Assembly: GCF_032391395.1 (NCBI RefSeq)
Contig: NZ_CP135916.1
Span: 2,821,001 to 2,885,000, forward strand
Direction: 5' to 3'
Length of the DNA stretch: 64,000 nt
Source of the DNA: Sphingomonas sp. Y38-1Y
Lineage (GTDB): Bacteria; Pseudomonadota; Alphaproteobacteria; Sphingomonadales; Sphingomonadaceae
Shown here piece after piece: positions 8,584 to 18,167 of the stretch (positions are counted from its first letter, which is position 1; the number at the start of each line of letters is the position of its first letter). Position numbers and translations under genes: made by a program. The notes beneath the pieces were generated by a model. That model made no database searches and was not told the DNA's origin. It was given only the letters and a program-made list of their open reading frames with translations.

Positions 8584-9903
8584 ATGATTGGCGAAACGCA
8601 GCGCTATCGCGACAAGCTGATGTCGGCTGACGCGGCGGCGGCGCTTATCCCGGACGGCGCGCGGATCTGTATGGCCCTTGGCGTCGCGCAGCCGCCGGCA
8701 CTGCTCGATGCGCTCGCCCGCCGGGCCGAAGCGGGCGGGATCGAGGGGGCGAGCCTCTATTATCTCCTGTCGACATCGATCGCCGGCCGGACCGTCCTGC
8801 GCCGGGATCTTCGTCACCGCCTGCGCCCGATGAGCCTCTTCCACAGCGCGATCGAGCGGACGCTGAACGGAGAGGCGGTCGCGGCTGGCGATCCGGATGT
8901 CGACTTCATCCCCGTCGCGTTCAGCCGCGTCCCGCGCATGCTGAGAGACGAGATCGGCGTCGACACGCTCATCACGCAAGTCGCCCCCCCGGACGAGCAC
9001 GGCAATTTCAGCCTGGGCACCAACATCGACTATGCGCACGGTGCGGCGCGGTCGTGCGAGCGGGTGATCGTCGAGGTCAACCCGCGGATGCCCCGCGTCG
9101 GCGGCGACAGCATGATCCCATTCTCGGTAGTCACCGCGATCGTCGAGCACGACCAGCCCCTGATCGAGATCCCGTCGGCTGCTCGCCGGCCGCAGGACGA
9201 GGCGATCGGCGCGATCATCGCCGGGATGATCGAGGACGGCTCCTGCCTTCAGATGGGGATCGGCGCGGTGCCGGAGGCGGTCTGCGCGGCGCTGCACGGG
9301 CATCGCTATCTCGGCATCCACTCGGAACTGCTGACGCCGGGCCTGGCCGGGCTGATGCAGGCGGGCGTTGCCGACAACAGCCGCAAGGAGATCCATCGCG
9401 GGCGGACGATCTTCACCTTCGCGATGGGCGACCGGGGCTTCTACGACTTCCTGCACGACAATCCGGCGCTGGAGGGTCATCCGGTCGATTACGTCAACGA
9501 CGCCGCGGTGATCGCCCGGCACTCGAAGATGGTCTCGATCAACGCCACGCTGGAGGTCGACCTTCACGGCGCCTGCAATTCGGAGGCGGTGGACGGTCGG
9601 CAGTATAGCGCGGCGGGCGGCCAGCTCGATTTCGTCCGCGGCGCAGGCGCGTCGATCGGGGGCAAGTCGATCATCGCCTGTCACGCCACCGCGGCGGGCG
9701 GCGCCGTGTCCCGGATCGTGCCGCGCCTGTCGGGCCCCGTCACCACGCCGCGCAACGACGTCCACATCGTCGTCACCGAGTTCGGCGCCGCCCATCTGCG
9801 CGGCAAGTCGCTGGTCGAGCGCGGCGAAGCGCTGATCGCGATCGCCCACCCGAAGTTCAGGGACGCGCTGACCGAACAACTGCACACGCGCAGGGCCGGC
9901 TAA
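8584..9903 (+). CDS. Acetyl-CoA hydrolase/transferase family (4-hydroxybutyrate CoA-transferase-like)
   Basis: Class I CoA-transferase/hydrolase that moves CoA between carboxylic acids through a glutamyl-CoA intermediate; 439 aa. The N-terminal half has LAVPPDEHGNFSLG-type sequence (here QVAPPDEHGNFSLGTNIDY, about 132-150) and GGDSMIPFS. The C-terminal half has LQMGIGAVPEAV and GIHSELL, whose Glu (about 248) matches the catalytic glutamate of 4-hydroxybutyrate and acetate CoA-transferases. ATG 8584 (GGAG upstream) is preferred over the open frame running back to 8419, which lies inside the hydrolase gene. It is in an operon with esterase copy 3, so it probably activates an acid released from an ester. 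Possible substrates are acetate, propionate, succinate or hydroxybutyrate; the exact pair cannot be told. Confidence 0.87.
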   Translation: MIGETQRYRDKLMSADAAAALIPDGARICMALGVAQPPALLDALARRAEAGGIEGASLYYLLSTSIAGRTVLRRDLRHRLRPMSLFHSAIERTLNGEAVAAGDPDVDFIPVAFSRVPRMLRDEIGVDTLITQVAPPDEHGNFSLGTNIDYAHGAARSCERVIVEVNPRMPRVGGDSMIPFSVVTAIVEHDQPLIEIPSAARRPQDEAIGAIIAGMIEDGSCLQMGIGAVPEAVCAALHGHRYLGIHSELLTPGLAGLMQAGVADNSRKEIHRGRTIFTFAMGDRGFYDFLHDNPALEGHPVDYVNDAAVIARHSKMVSINATLEVDLHGACNSEAVDGRQYSAAGGQLDFVRGAGASIGGKSIIACHATAAGGAVSRIVPRLSGPVTTPRNDVHIVVTEFGAAHLRGKSLVERGEALIAIAHPKFRDALTEQLHTRRAG

Positions 9904-9980
9904 GAACGGACAAGCATCTATTTTCCAAAGATTATTTCCGGGCGGCGGGCACGGCACCCTGACGTGCGCGTTGGCGCGGG

Positions 9981-11234
9981 ATGGTCTCACCGTCGGCGGC
10001 GCCGCCCCTCTCCTCGTCCGATCCGGCCACCAGCCATCATCGGGAGCCGGCCCGCCTCCGCGCCGCCAATGCCGCGCTGCACGCGCTATGGGATCGGGGT
10101 TGGGCGACGACGCCCTCGCTGAACTGTGACGCGCTGATCGGCAAGGCGTCGGCCAAGGCGGGCGCGGCGCCGGACGAGGACCGGGTCGGCTGGCGCGATC
10201 GGCTGGCGATCCTGTGCGAGGATCTGGAGGCGCATGCCGGGCTGAGCGACCTGGGTCGCACGATCGCGCATGGGCAACTCGTCTCGGCGCTGACCGCCCG
10301 CTTTCGCGCCCATGCGCTCTGGCGGCGCCATCCCGAGATCGCGGACCTGCCCATCACCCGGCCGATCATCATCGTCGGGCAGATGCGATCGGGCAGCACG
10401 CGGATGCAAAGGCTGCTCGCCTGTGACCCACGGCTGACCTTCACCCGCTTTTTCGAAAGCTGGAACCCCGTTCCCGGCTCCGGGATCGTCGATACCAGGC
10501 GCCTGAAGGGCTGGACCGGGCTGAAGCTCGCGCACCTGCTCAATCCCGCGTTCGGGACGATCCATCCAACCGCGTCGGACGCGCCGGACGAGGAAATCGG
10601 GCTGCACAGCCTGTCGATCTTCGGCTCCGCTTTCGAAGCGCAGTGGCGCGTGCCGACCTACACCGCCGCGATCGAAGAGGGCGACGCGGTCGCCGTCTAT
10701 CGCGAGTTCCGCCACCTGCTCCAGACGCTGGCGTGGCTGCGCGGCGGGGCGGAGACACGGCCCTGGGTGCTGAAGGTGCCGCAATTTACGCAGGACCTGC
10801 CCGCCATCCTCCGCGTCTTCCCCGACGCGCGTCTGATCCGCCTGCGCCGCGACCTGGGCGACGTGGTCGCGTCCTCGGCCTCGCTGGTCTGCAATCAGAT
10901 GCAGGTGCAGTCGCGCGACGTCGATCCAGACTGGGTCGCACGCGAATGGGCACGCAAGGTCCAACTCCGCCACGACCGAAGCGAGGCGGCGTTCGAGGCA
11001 ACCACCGCACCGCGGGTCGAGGTCGGCTATGACGAGCTGTCGGGCGATTGGACGCGGGAGATGCGCCGCGTGTACCGGATGCTCGACATGCCCCTGCCCG
11101 CCGATGTGCTCGATCGGATGCAGCGCTATCTGGAGACGTCCGATCCGTCCCGGCGAAAGCGTCACGATTACCGCGCCGTGCCGTTCGGCGGCGGCGCAGA
11201 GCCGAAGCGACTGGATCCCATACCCGCGCGATAG
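9981..11234 (+). CDS. Sulfotransferase family protein (PAPS-dependent type)
   Basis: Predicted sulfotransferase, 417 aa, PF13469-like. The 5'-phosphosulfate loop is clear: IIIVGQMRSGSTRMQRLL around residues 128-145. The 3'-phosphate region is RLIRLRRDLGDVVASSASL near 280-298, and a final KRHDYR block is present. The N-terminus before the P-loop is a helical region with no signal peptide or membrane segment. It starts 78 bp after the CoA-transferase on the same strand; whether it shares that transcript is uncertain because the gap has no clear promoter or terminator. Many bacterial members of this family act on lipids, saccharides or unknown acceptors. The acceptor here is unknown, and no PAPS synthesis genes lie in the window. 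Confidence 0.85.
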   Translation: MVSPSAAPPLSSSDPATSHHREPARLRAANAALHALWDRGWATTPSLNCDALIGKASAKAGAAPDEDRVGWRDRLAILCEDLEAHAGLSDLGRTIAHGQLVSALTARFRAHALWRRHPEIADLPITRPIIIVGQMRSGSTRMQRLLACDPRLTFTRFFESWNPVPGSGIVDTRRLKGWTGLKLAHLLNPAFGTIHPTASDAPDEEIGLHSLSIFGSAFEAQWRVPTYTAAIEEGDAVAVYREFRHLLQTLAWLRGGAETRPWVLKVPQFTQDLPAILRVFPDARLIRLRRDLGDVVASSASLVCNQMQVQSRDVDPDWVAREWARKVQLRHDRSEAAFEATTAPRVEVGYDELSGDWTREMRRVYRMLDMPLPADVLDRMQRYLETSDPSRRKRHDYRAVPFGGGAEPKRLDPIPAR

Positions 11235-11313
11235 CTTCGTTCGCGGGTCACGCGGCCCCGGCGGAACCTTCCAGCCGCTCGCGATCGTTCATGCCTGGTG
11301 CTAACCCAGGTGA

Positions 11314-13260
11314 ATGATGAAGAGTGAAATCAACCCGCGGGTGTTCTGGGGGGCCTCCGCGATCATCGCCCTGCTGCTCGCGACGACGATCGCGATGCCG
11401 GGGACGGCCGATGCGGCGTTCAAGGCGGCGCAAAGCTGGGCCATCGACACGTTCGGCTGGTTCTATATCTCGGCCGTAGCCGTGTTCCTCGTCGTGGTGC
11501 TGGCGCTCGGCTTCGGCCCGGCGGGCAAGCTGAAGTTCGGGCCGGACGATGCCGAGCCCGACTTCCCCTATCTCTCGTGGCTCGCCATGCTGTTCGCCGC
11601 GGGCATGGGCATCGGGCTGATGTATTTCGCCGTCGCCGAGCCCATCCAGCACTATATCTCGCCGCCCGAGGCGGAGAGCGGCACCATCCTTGCCGCGCGC
11701 GAGGCGATGGCGATCACCTTCCATCATTACGGCGTCCACGCCTGGGCGATCTATGCGCTGGTGGGCATGAGCCTCGCCTATTTTACCTATCGCAAGGGCA
11801 TGCCGCTGACGTTGCGGTCGGGGCTGTCGCCGATCCTGGGCAAGCGGATCGACGGACCGCTGGGCGATGCGATCGACATCTTTGCCGTCTGCGGCACGGT
11901 GTTCGGTGTCTCAACCTCGCTCGGATTCGGCGTGTCACAGATGACGGCGGGCCTCGCCTACGAATACGGGCTCGTCGATACGACCGCGACCAAGCTCGTC
12001 ATCATCGTGGTGGTGATGGGCGCGGCGACGCTGTCGGTGCTGAGCGGCGCGGATCGCGGCATCCGGCGATTGTCGGAGCTCAATCTGGTTCTCGCCATCC
12101 TGCTGATGCTGTTCGTGATGGCGGTCGGGCCGACCCTCTTCCTGCTTCGCGCGCTGGTGCAGAATTTCGGCCTCTACCTCGACCATTTCGTGATCCGGAC
12201 CTTCACGCTCTACGCCTATGAACCACGCGCGTGGATGGCGGACTGGACGCTGTTCTATTGGGCGTGGTGGATCGCCTGGTCGCCGTTCGTCGGCATGTTC
12301 ATCGCGCGCATCTCACGCGGGCGGACCATCCGGGAGTTCGTGATCGGCGTGCTGTTCGTGCCGACCGCCTTCACCTTCCTGTGGATGACGGTGTTCGGCA
12401 ATACCGCGATCTCGCTCGATCTGGGATCGGCCGCTGGTGGGATCGCCGACGCCGTTCAGGCCAATCTTTCGACCGCGCTGTTCAAGTTTCTGGAGTATCT
12501 GCCGGCGGCGGGCGTCACCTCGACGCTGGCGATCGTGCTGGTGGCGGTCTTCTTCGTGACGTCGGCCGATTCCGGTGCGCTGGTGATCGACACGCTCGCA
12601 TCGGGCGGATCGGATGACACGCCGCGGTGGCAGCGCATGTACTGGTGCGTGCTGCTGGGCGCGACGGCCGCCATGCTGCTGGTGGCCGGCGGCCTAGGCG
12701 CGCTGCAAGCGGCGACCTTGCTCGCCGCCCTGCCCTTCTGCTTCATCATGCTGCTGCTGGCGTTCGGCCTGATCCGTCAGACCAACGCCGATCTGGCGGG
12801 CGTCACGCTGTCGAGCGACACACCGTCGGTCGGCGAGCGGATCAAGCGGATCCTGGTCCCGGCGCGCCGTGCCGACATCCTCCAGCAGATCGCCGAGAAT
12901 GGCGAGCCGGCGCTACGCTCCGTCCAGGAGGCGATGGAGAAGGAAGGCCTGTCCACCTGCGAGGTGAACAGCGAGGGCAACGCGGTCGAGCTCATCATCG
13001 CCGGGGCCGGCAATCGCCCGTTCGTCTATCGCCTGGCGCCGCGGTCGCGGCCGATGGCCGCCTATACCGCGCTCGAGGCGCCGGAAAACCGCCGCAGCCT
13101 CGTCTGGATGCTCGCCGCACAGGTGAATGGCGAGACCGGGTTCCGCGACCTGACCGGCTTCACCGTCGCCCAGATCGCGAGCGACGTGCTGACCCAGCTC
13201 GAACGCTGGCGCCTCGCCGGGCCGGCGACCGATCGTAAGGAGGTCGCGCCGGACCGCTGA
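11314..13260 (+). CDS. BCCT-family betaine/choline/carnitine transporter
   Basis: Inner-membrane secondary transporter for quaternary ammonium compounds, 648 aa with twelve predicted membrane helices. The unwound-helix motif AGMGIGLMYFAVAEP appears near residues 95-108; its glycines match Na+-coupled BetP rather than CaiT. The aromatic substrate box WTLFYWAWWIAWSPFVGMFIA is the family signature, followed by RISRGRTIREF. A cytosolic C-terminal extension of about 150 residues (from RRADILQQIAENGEP) resembles the regulatory tail of BetT-type carriers. Two ATG codons in tandem (11314, 11317) follow an AGG; the second has the better spacing. Likely an osmolyte importer. It is not obviously tied to the LacI locus. 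Confidence 0.92.
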   Translation: MMKSEINPRVFWGASAIIALLLATTIAMPGTADAAFKAAQSWAIDTFGWFYISAVAVFLVVVLALGFGPAGKLKFGPDDAEPDFPYLSWLAMLFAAGMGIGLMYFAVAEPIQHYISPPEAESGTILAAREAMAITFHHYGVHAWAIYALVGMSLAYFTYRKGMPLTLRSGLSPILGKRIDGPLGDAIDIFAVCGTVFGVSTSLGFGVSQMTAGLAYEYGLVDTTATKLVIIVVVMGAATLSVLSGADRGIRRLSELNLVLAILLMLFVMAVGPTLFLLRALVQNFGLYLDHFVIRTFTLYAYEPRAWMADWTLFYWAWWIAWSPFVGMFIARISRGRTIREFVIGVLFVPTAFTFLWMTVFGNTAISLDLGSAAGGIADAVQANLSTALFKFLEYLPAAGVTSTLAIVLVAVFFVTSADSGALVIDTLASGGSDDTPRWQRMYWCVLLGATAAMLLVAGGLGALQAATLLAALPFCFIMLLLAFGLIRQTNADLAGVTLSSDTPSVGERIKRILVPARRADILQQIAENGEPALRSVQEAMEKEGLSTCEVNSEGNAVELIIAGAGNRPFVYRLAPRSRPMAAYTALEAPENRRSLVWMLAAQVNGETGFRDLTGFTVAQIASDVLTQLERWRLAGPATDRKEVAPDR

Positions 13261-13486
13261 ACGCCCGCCGGGGTTGTGAACAGGCCGTCCGTCGTGCAGT
13301 AACCGGGCCGGGTGTTCGCAAAACCATGCGGGCAGGTTTTAACGCTGGTCGGGCCGCCAGCGTGGACCTTGCTGTGCCTGGAGCTCCGGCTTGCCCGTTC
13401 GCCTCTGCCCTTCGTTGATGGTCGTCCCGCGCTCAAGCGCCGGCGGTCGCGCGCGCCTTCGGCTTATCGGATAAGGGGCGGCGCGG

Positions 13487-16297
13487 GTGTCGTTGGTTGC
13501 CCTGATGGCGCTGCCGTTCGTCGCGGCGCTCCTGCTGGTTGCGTTCCGGCACGCGCCGCGCGGCGTGCATTTCCTGATCGCCGCGGCCGCCAGTGGCGGC
13601 GGACTGGCGATCCTGATAGCGCATGCAGGCGCCGTCCTCTCCGGCCAGACGCCGGCCGTCGCCCTCGCCTGGGTCCCGGCCCTCGGTCTCGATCTCAGCC
13701 TGTGGCTCGATCCGCTGGCGCTCCTGTTCGCGGGCCTGATCCTGGGGATCGGCCTGCTCGTCGTCCTCTATGCGCAGGGCTATCTGGCCAGAACCGAGCC
13801 GACGGCGAAGTTCCTGTCCTTCCTGATGCTGTTTCAGGGCGCGATGGTCGGCATCGCGCTTTCCAGCAACGTGCTGCTGATGCTGGTGTTCTGGGAACTG
13901 ACCAGCCTTGCCTCCTTCCTGCTGATTGGCTTCTGGCGCGAGCGTGCCGATGCGCGGCAGGGCGCGCGCATGGCGCTGACCATCACCGGCGGTGGCGGTC
14001 TTGCGCTCATCGCGGGCATGGTGCTGCTCGTCAATGTGGCGGGCAGCTACGATCTGGCGACGATCCTGTCGCGAGCGGATCTGGTCCAGGCCTCGCCGCT
14101 CTATCCGGCGATCCTCCTCCTGATCCTGGCGGGCGCCTTCACCAAGTCGGCGCAGTTCCCGTTCCACTTCTGGCTGCCGCACGCGATGGCTGCGCCGACG
14201 CCGGTCAGCGCCTATCTCCATTCGGCGACGATGGTGAAGGCGGGCGTGTTCCTGCTCGCGCGGCTGTGGCCGGTGCTGGCCGGCACCGATCTGTGGTTCG
14301 CGATCGTCGCTCCCGTCGGTCTCCTGACGATGCTGTTCGGCGCGGGCGTCGCGCTGTTCCGCCACGATCTGAAGGCCATTCTCGCGTATTCGACGATCAG
14401 CCAGTTGGGGCTGATGGTCATGCTCCTCGGCTTCGGCACCGGGGCGGCGGTGGTCGCCGCGATCTTTCACATCCTGAACCATGCCGCGTTCAAGGCGGCG
14501 CTGTTCATGCATGCCGGCATCGTCGACCATGAGACGGGGACGCGGGATATCCGCCGGCTGGGCGGCCTGGCGGCGATCATGCCGCTGACGGCGACGCTCG
14601 GCGTGCTCGCCGCCGCCGCGATGGCGGGGTTGCCGCCGCTCGGCGGGTTCATCTCGAAGGAGATGATGCTGGAAGAGAGCGCCGACACGGTGCTGGCGGG
14701 CCGGGCGCTGCTGGTGCCGGCGCTGGCGACGATCGCGGCGATGCTGTCGGCCGCCTATTCGCTGCGCTATGCGGTGGCGCTGCATTTCGGCAGGCGACAG
14801 ACCGGCGATGTCGCCGCGCTGCACGATCCGGGCGCGATGCTGCTCGGTCCGCCGGCCGTGCTCGGCGCGTTTGCGCTGGCACTCGGCCTGTTGCCGATGA
14901 CGCTGGCCGGGCCGCTGGTCGCCGCGGCAAGCTCGGCCGTCACCGGCGGAGCGAAGCCCGACCTGCACCTGGCGCTGTGGCACGGGATCAATCCGGCCTT
15001 GCTGATGAGCCTGGGTGCGGTCGCCGTCGCGGTGCTGCTGCTGTTCCGTTATTCGGCCATCGCGGCGCTGGTCGCCCGGCTGCCATCGCCTGATGCCAAG
15101 CGCCTGTTCGACATCGTCATGACCGCAAGCGTCGACGCGCTTCGCCGCGTGACCGGCGTCCTTCATGTCGCTTCGTTGCAGCGCTATCTGGCGGTGCTGT
15201 TCGTCGTCGCGGTGGCGCTCGGCCTGGACGCGGCGCTGCGCTTCGGGGTGACGGCCGGCGCGCGCGCGACGGCGCCCGCCTCGCCGGTGGCGATCGTCGC
15301 CTGGGCGGCGCTGATCGTGGCGACGGTCGCGGTGCTGGCGGCCGACCGCCGCCGCTATCTCGCGCTCATCTTCATCAGCGTCATCGGCCTGGTCATCGCG
15401 CTCGCCTTCATCCACCTGTCCGCCCCCGACCTTGCGCTGACACAAATCGCGGTGGAGGTGGTGACGATCCTCCTCATGCTGCTGGCGCTTCACCTGCTTC
15501 CCGGCCACCCACCGCGCCTCTCAACCGCGACCCGCCGCGTGCGTGACGGCGTGATCGCGGCGGTCGGCGGGCTCGGCACCGGCTGGCTCGCCTGGGCGGT
15601 GATGACGCGGCCGGAGCGCGCGGGCGTCTCTCGCTTCCACTGGGATCACAGCTATTCGGGCGGGGGCGGCACCAACGTCGTCAACGTGACGCTGGTCGAC
15701 TTTCGCGCGTTCGACACGCTGGGCGAGATCATCGTGCTGGGGATCGCGGGTCTTGCCATCTATGCGTTGCTCGAACCGGCGGCGCGCGGGGTCGCGGGGC
15801 GCCGGCTGCGCGCGTGGCGATCGCAGGACCGGCATTCGCCAGAGCTGCATCCGATGATGTTCGTGATGGCGACCCGGCTGCTGCTGCCGCTGGCGCTGCT
15901 GGTCGGCAGCTACATCTTCCTGCGCGGTCACAATCAGCCGGGCGGCGGGTTCATCGCCGCGCTGGTGTTCTCGATCGCCATCCTGCTCCAGTATCTCGCC
16001 TCCGGCTTCGACTGGACCGATGAGCGGCGCAAGTTCGGCGAGCACAACCTGATCGGCATCGGCGTGCTGATCGCGATCGCGACCGGGCTGGGATCGCTGG
16101 TGTTCGGGGCGCCGTTCCTGTCGAGCAGCTTTGATTATTTCCACCTGCCGCTGATCGGCGAGTTCGAGCTCGCGACCGCCCTGCTGTTCGACCTGGGCGT
16201 CGCATCGGTCGTGGTCGGCGCGGTAATGATGGCGCTGGCGCAGCTCGCCCATGTTTCGCAACGCGCCGCCAAGCATGACGACGGGGACGCGGCATGA
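13487..16297 (+). CDS. mrpA: Mrp Na+/H+ antiporter subunit A with fused B domain
   Basis: Largest subunit of the multisubunit Mrp (Mnh/Pha) antiporter, related to NuoL of complex I; 936 aa. The proton-channel motifs are visible: SFLLIGFWRERADARQGAR, FTKSAQFPFHFWLPHAMAAPTPVSAYLHSATMVKAG (about residues 207-242, containing the key Lys) and the HILNHAAFKAALFMHAG block. The C-terminal part (from ELHPMMFVMATRLLLPLAL, about 785 on) is the MrpB domain with HNQPGGGFIAALVFS. A and B are therefore one polypeptide, as known for PhaAB in alphaproteobacteria. The start is GTG 13487 with AAGGGG upstream; no ATG gives a better N-terminus. First gene of a six-gene operon in which each later start overlaps the previous stop. 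Confidence 0.95.
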   Translation: MSLVALMALPFVAALLLVAFRHAPRGVHFLIAAAASGGGLAILIAHAGAVLSGQTPAVALAWVPALGLDLSLWLDPLALLFAGLILGIGLLVVLYAQGYLARTEPTAKFLSFLMLFQGAMVGIALSSNVLLMLVFWELTSLASFLLIGFWRERADARQGARMALTITGGGGLALIAGMVLLVNVAGSYDLATILSRADLVQASPLYPAILLLILAGAFTKSAQFPFHFWLPHAMAAPTPVSAYLHSATMVKAGVFLLARLWPVLAGTDLWFAIVAPVGLLTMLFGAGVALFRHDLKAILAYSTISQLGLMVMLLGFGTGAAVVAAIFHILNHAAFKAALFMHAGIVDHETGTRDIRRLGGLAAIMPLTATLGVLAAAAMAGLPPLGGFISKEMMLEESADTVLAGRALLVPALATIAAMLSAAYSLRYAVALHFGRRQTGDVAALHDPGAMLLGPPAVLGAFALALGLLPMTLAGPLVAAASSAVTGGAKPDLHLALWHGINPALLMSLGAVAVAVLLLFRYSAIAALVARLPSPDAKRLFDIVMTASVDALRRVTGVLHVASLQRYLAVLFVVAVALGLDAALRFGVTAGARATAPASPVAIVAWAALIVATVAVLAADRRRYLALIFISVIGLVIALAFIHLSAPDLALTQIAVEVVTILLMLLALHLLPGHPPRLSTATRRVRDGVIAAVGGLGTGWLAWAVMTRPERAGVSRFHWDHSYSGGGGTNVVNVTLVDFRAFDTLGEIIVLGIAGLAIYALLEPAARGVAGRRLRAWRSQDRHSPELHPMMFVMATRLLLPLALLVGSYIFLRGHNQPGGGFIAALVFSIAILLQYLASGFDWTDERRKFGEHNLIGIGVLIAIATGLGSLVFGAPFLSSSFDYFHLPLIGEFELATALLFDLGVASVVVGAVMMALAQLAHVSQRAAKHDDGDAA

Positions 16298-16647
16298 GCC
16301 TCGAGTTCCTCGTCGCCTCCGCGATCGCCGTGCTGACCGCGGGCGGCATCTATCTTTCGCTTCGCGGCCGGACGTTTCAGGTCGTGCTGGGGCTCACCCT
16401 GATCTCCTATGCGGTCAACCTGTTCCTGTTCGCGGTCGGCCGGCTGGTGGTCGACCGGCCGCCGCTCTGGGCCAAGGACGTGACCGAGCATGCCGACCCG
16501 TTGCCTCAGGCGCTCGTCCTCACCGCCATCGTCATCACCTTCGGCATGACCGCGCTCACCGTCATCCTGTCGCTTCGCAGCTATCTCGAGAGCGGGTCGG
16601 ATCAGGTCGATGGCTATGCCGACCGCGATGCGGAGGAAGGCGCATGA
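16294..16647 (+). CDS. mrpC: Mrp antiporter subunit C
   Basis: NuoK-like small membrane subunit, 117 aa with three predicted helices. The order LVASAIAVLTAGGIYLSL, VVLGLTLISYAVNLFLFAVG and ALVLTAIVITFGMTALTVIL is the MrpC pattern. The segment DPLPQALVLTAIVI is diagnostic of MrpC/NuoK. Its ATG overlaps the mrpA stop by 4 bp and its TGA overlaps the mrpD start. Confidence 0.94.
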   Translation: MSLEFLVASAIAVLTAGGIYLSLRGRTFQVVLGLTLISYAVNLFLFAVGRLVVDRPPLWAKDVTEHADPLPQALVLTAIVITFGMTALTVILSLRSYLESGSDQVDGYADRDAEEGA

Positions 16648-18167
16648 CCCTGTCCGATCATCTGATGATCGCACCGGTCGTCGTCCCTGCGATCGTCGCG
16701 CCGGTCACGATGCTGCTGATGCAGCGCCGGCGCCTGCTCGGGCTGTATGTTTCGCTCGGCGGGTGCGTCGCGATGCTGGCCGCCGCGATTGCGCTGTTCG
16801 TCAGGGCACAGGACGATGCGATCCGCAGCTATGCGCTGGGCGCATGGTCGGCGCCGTTCGGCATCGTGCTGGTGCTCGACCGGCTGGCGGCGACGATGCT
16901 GGTGCTGGCGGCGGTGCTGGCGCTGGCGGTGCTCGCGCATGCGATCGTCACCGGCGCCGATCGCAAGGGATGGCATTTTCACGCGCTGTTCCATTTCCAG
17001 CTGCTCGGGATCAACGGCGCGTTCCTCTCCGGCGATCTGTTCAACCTGTTCGTCTTCTTCGAGGTGCTGCTGATCGCCTCCTATGGCCTGATGCTTCATG
17101 GCCAGGGCGCGCTGCGGCTGAAGGCGGGCATTCCCTATGTCGTGGTCAACATCGTCGGGTCGGCGCTGTTCCTGATCGCGCTGGGGCTGATCTATGGCCT
17201 GACCGCGACGCTCAACATGGCCGATCTGGCGATCAGGGTTGCCGCGCTGGGGCCGGAGGATCAGGGGCTGGTGCGCGCCGCCGGGCTGTTGATGATGACC
17301 GTCTTTGCGCTGAAGGCGGCGGTCGTGCCGCTCCATCTCTGGCTGCCGCGCACCTATGCCGCGACGATGCCGGTGGTCGCCGCGCTGTTCGCGATCATGA
17401 CCAAGGTCGGCGTCTATGCGATGATCCGCACCGTCCCGCTGATCTTCGGCGCACAGGCGGGCGCGGCGGCGTGGGTTCCGGCCCCCTACCTCCTGCCCGC
17501 CGCGATGCTGGGCGCCGTCATCGGCTTCGTCGGCGTGCTGACGTCGCGGAGCCTGCGCGAGCAGGCGGCGTTCGCGGTCCTCGCCTCGACCGGCACGCTG
17601 CTGATGCCGGTCTCGCTGTGGCAGGCAGCGGCGTTGTCGGCCGCGCTCTACTACATGGTTCAGGCCGTCCTTGCGGGCGCCGCACTGTTCCTCGTCGCCG
17701 ACGTGACGATGCGGCGCCGCGGGCAATATTCGGATGCGCTCGTGCCCAGTCCGCGGTTCGCGGGCCAGGATACGGCGGGCCTGCTCTACCTCGTCGCAGC
17801 GATCTCGGCGGTCGGGCTGCCGCCGCTCGCCGGCTTCGTCGGCAAGCTGCTGATCCTGGATGCGAGCTTCGCGATGCCCGACTGGCAGGCGATCTGGGCG
17901 ACCATCCTCGTCACCACGCTGATCGGCGTCGTCGGCTTCTCGCGCAGCGGATCCTCGCTGTTCTGGAAGCCAGCCCCGGCCGAGGCGGACGCCATCGCCG
18001 CCGTGCCCCGGTCCCGCGCCGAGTTCGTCGCGCCGGCCGCGCTGCTCGCGCTGCTGGCCGCGCTGACCGTCGCCGCCGGCTGGGTGACTGCTCAGACCCA
18101 GGCCACCGCCGCGCAGGTGATGGCGCCCGACCGCTATGTCGACGCGATCCTGGGGGTCGGGCGATGA
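16644..18167 (+). CDS. mrpD: Mrp antiporter subunit D
   Basis: NuoN/NuoM-like proton-translocating subunit, 507 aa, about fourteen helices. Motifs: GINGAFLSGDLFNLFVFFEVLLIASYGL near residues 117-144 with the conserved Glu, and ALKAAVVPLHLWLPRTYAATMPVVAALFAIMTKVGVYAM near 222-260 with the Lys residues of the antiporter family. The frame is open upstream to 16251, but ATG 16644 overlaps the mrpC stop as ATGA and gives the usual N-terminus (MTLSDHLMIAPVVVPAI). It overlaps mrpE in the same way. Confidence 0.95.
   Translation: MTLSDHLMIAPVVVPAIVAPVTMLLMQRRRLLGLYVSLGGCVAMLAAAIALFVRAQDDAIRSYALGAWSAPFGIVLVLDRLAATMLVLAAVLALAVLAHAIVTGADRKGWHFHALFHFQLLGINGAFLSGDLFNLFVFFEVLLIASYGLMLHGQGALRLKAGIPYVVVNIVGSALFLIALGLIYGLTATLNMADLAIRVAALGPEDQGLVRAAGLLMMTVFALKAAVVPLHLWLPRTYAATMPVVAALFAIMTKVGVYAMIRTVPLIFGAQAGAAAWVPAPYLLPAAMLGAVIGFVGVLTSRSLREQAAFAVLASTGTLLMPVSLWQAAALSAALYYMVQAVLAGAALFLVADVTMRRRGQYSDALVPSPRFAGQDTAGLLYLVAAISAVGLPPLAGFVGKLLILDASFAMPDWQAIWATILVTTLIGVVGFSRSGSSLFWKPAPAEADAIAAVPRSRAEFVAPAALLALLAALTVAAGWVTAQTQATAAQVMAPDRYVDAILGVGR

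Noticed and set aside
13261..13486. 226-bp gap before the Mrp operon as a riboswitch or small RNA
   Set aside because: No conserved riboswitch core, tRNA-like fold or clear hairpin series was seen by eye.
13433..15508. 691-codon minus-strand frame opposite mrpA
   Set aside because: The translation is low-complexity Arg/Gln/His. The opposite strand encodes an unmistakable MrpA.
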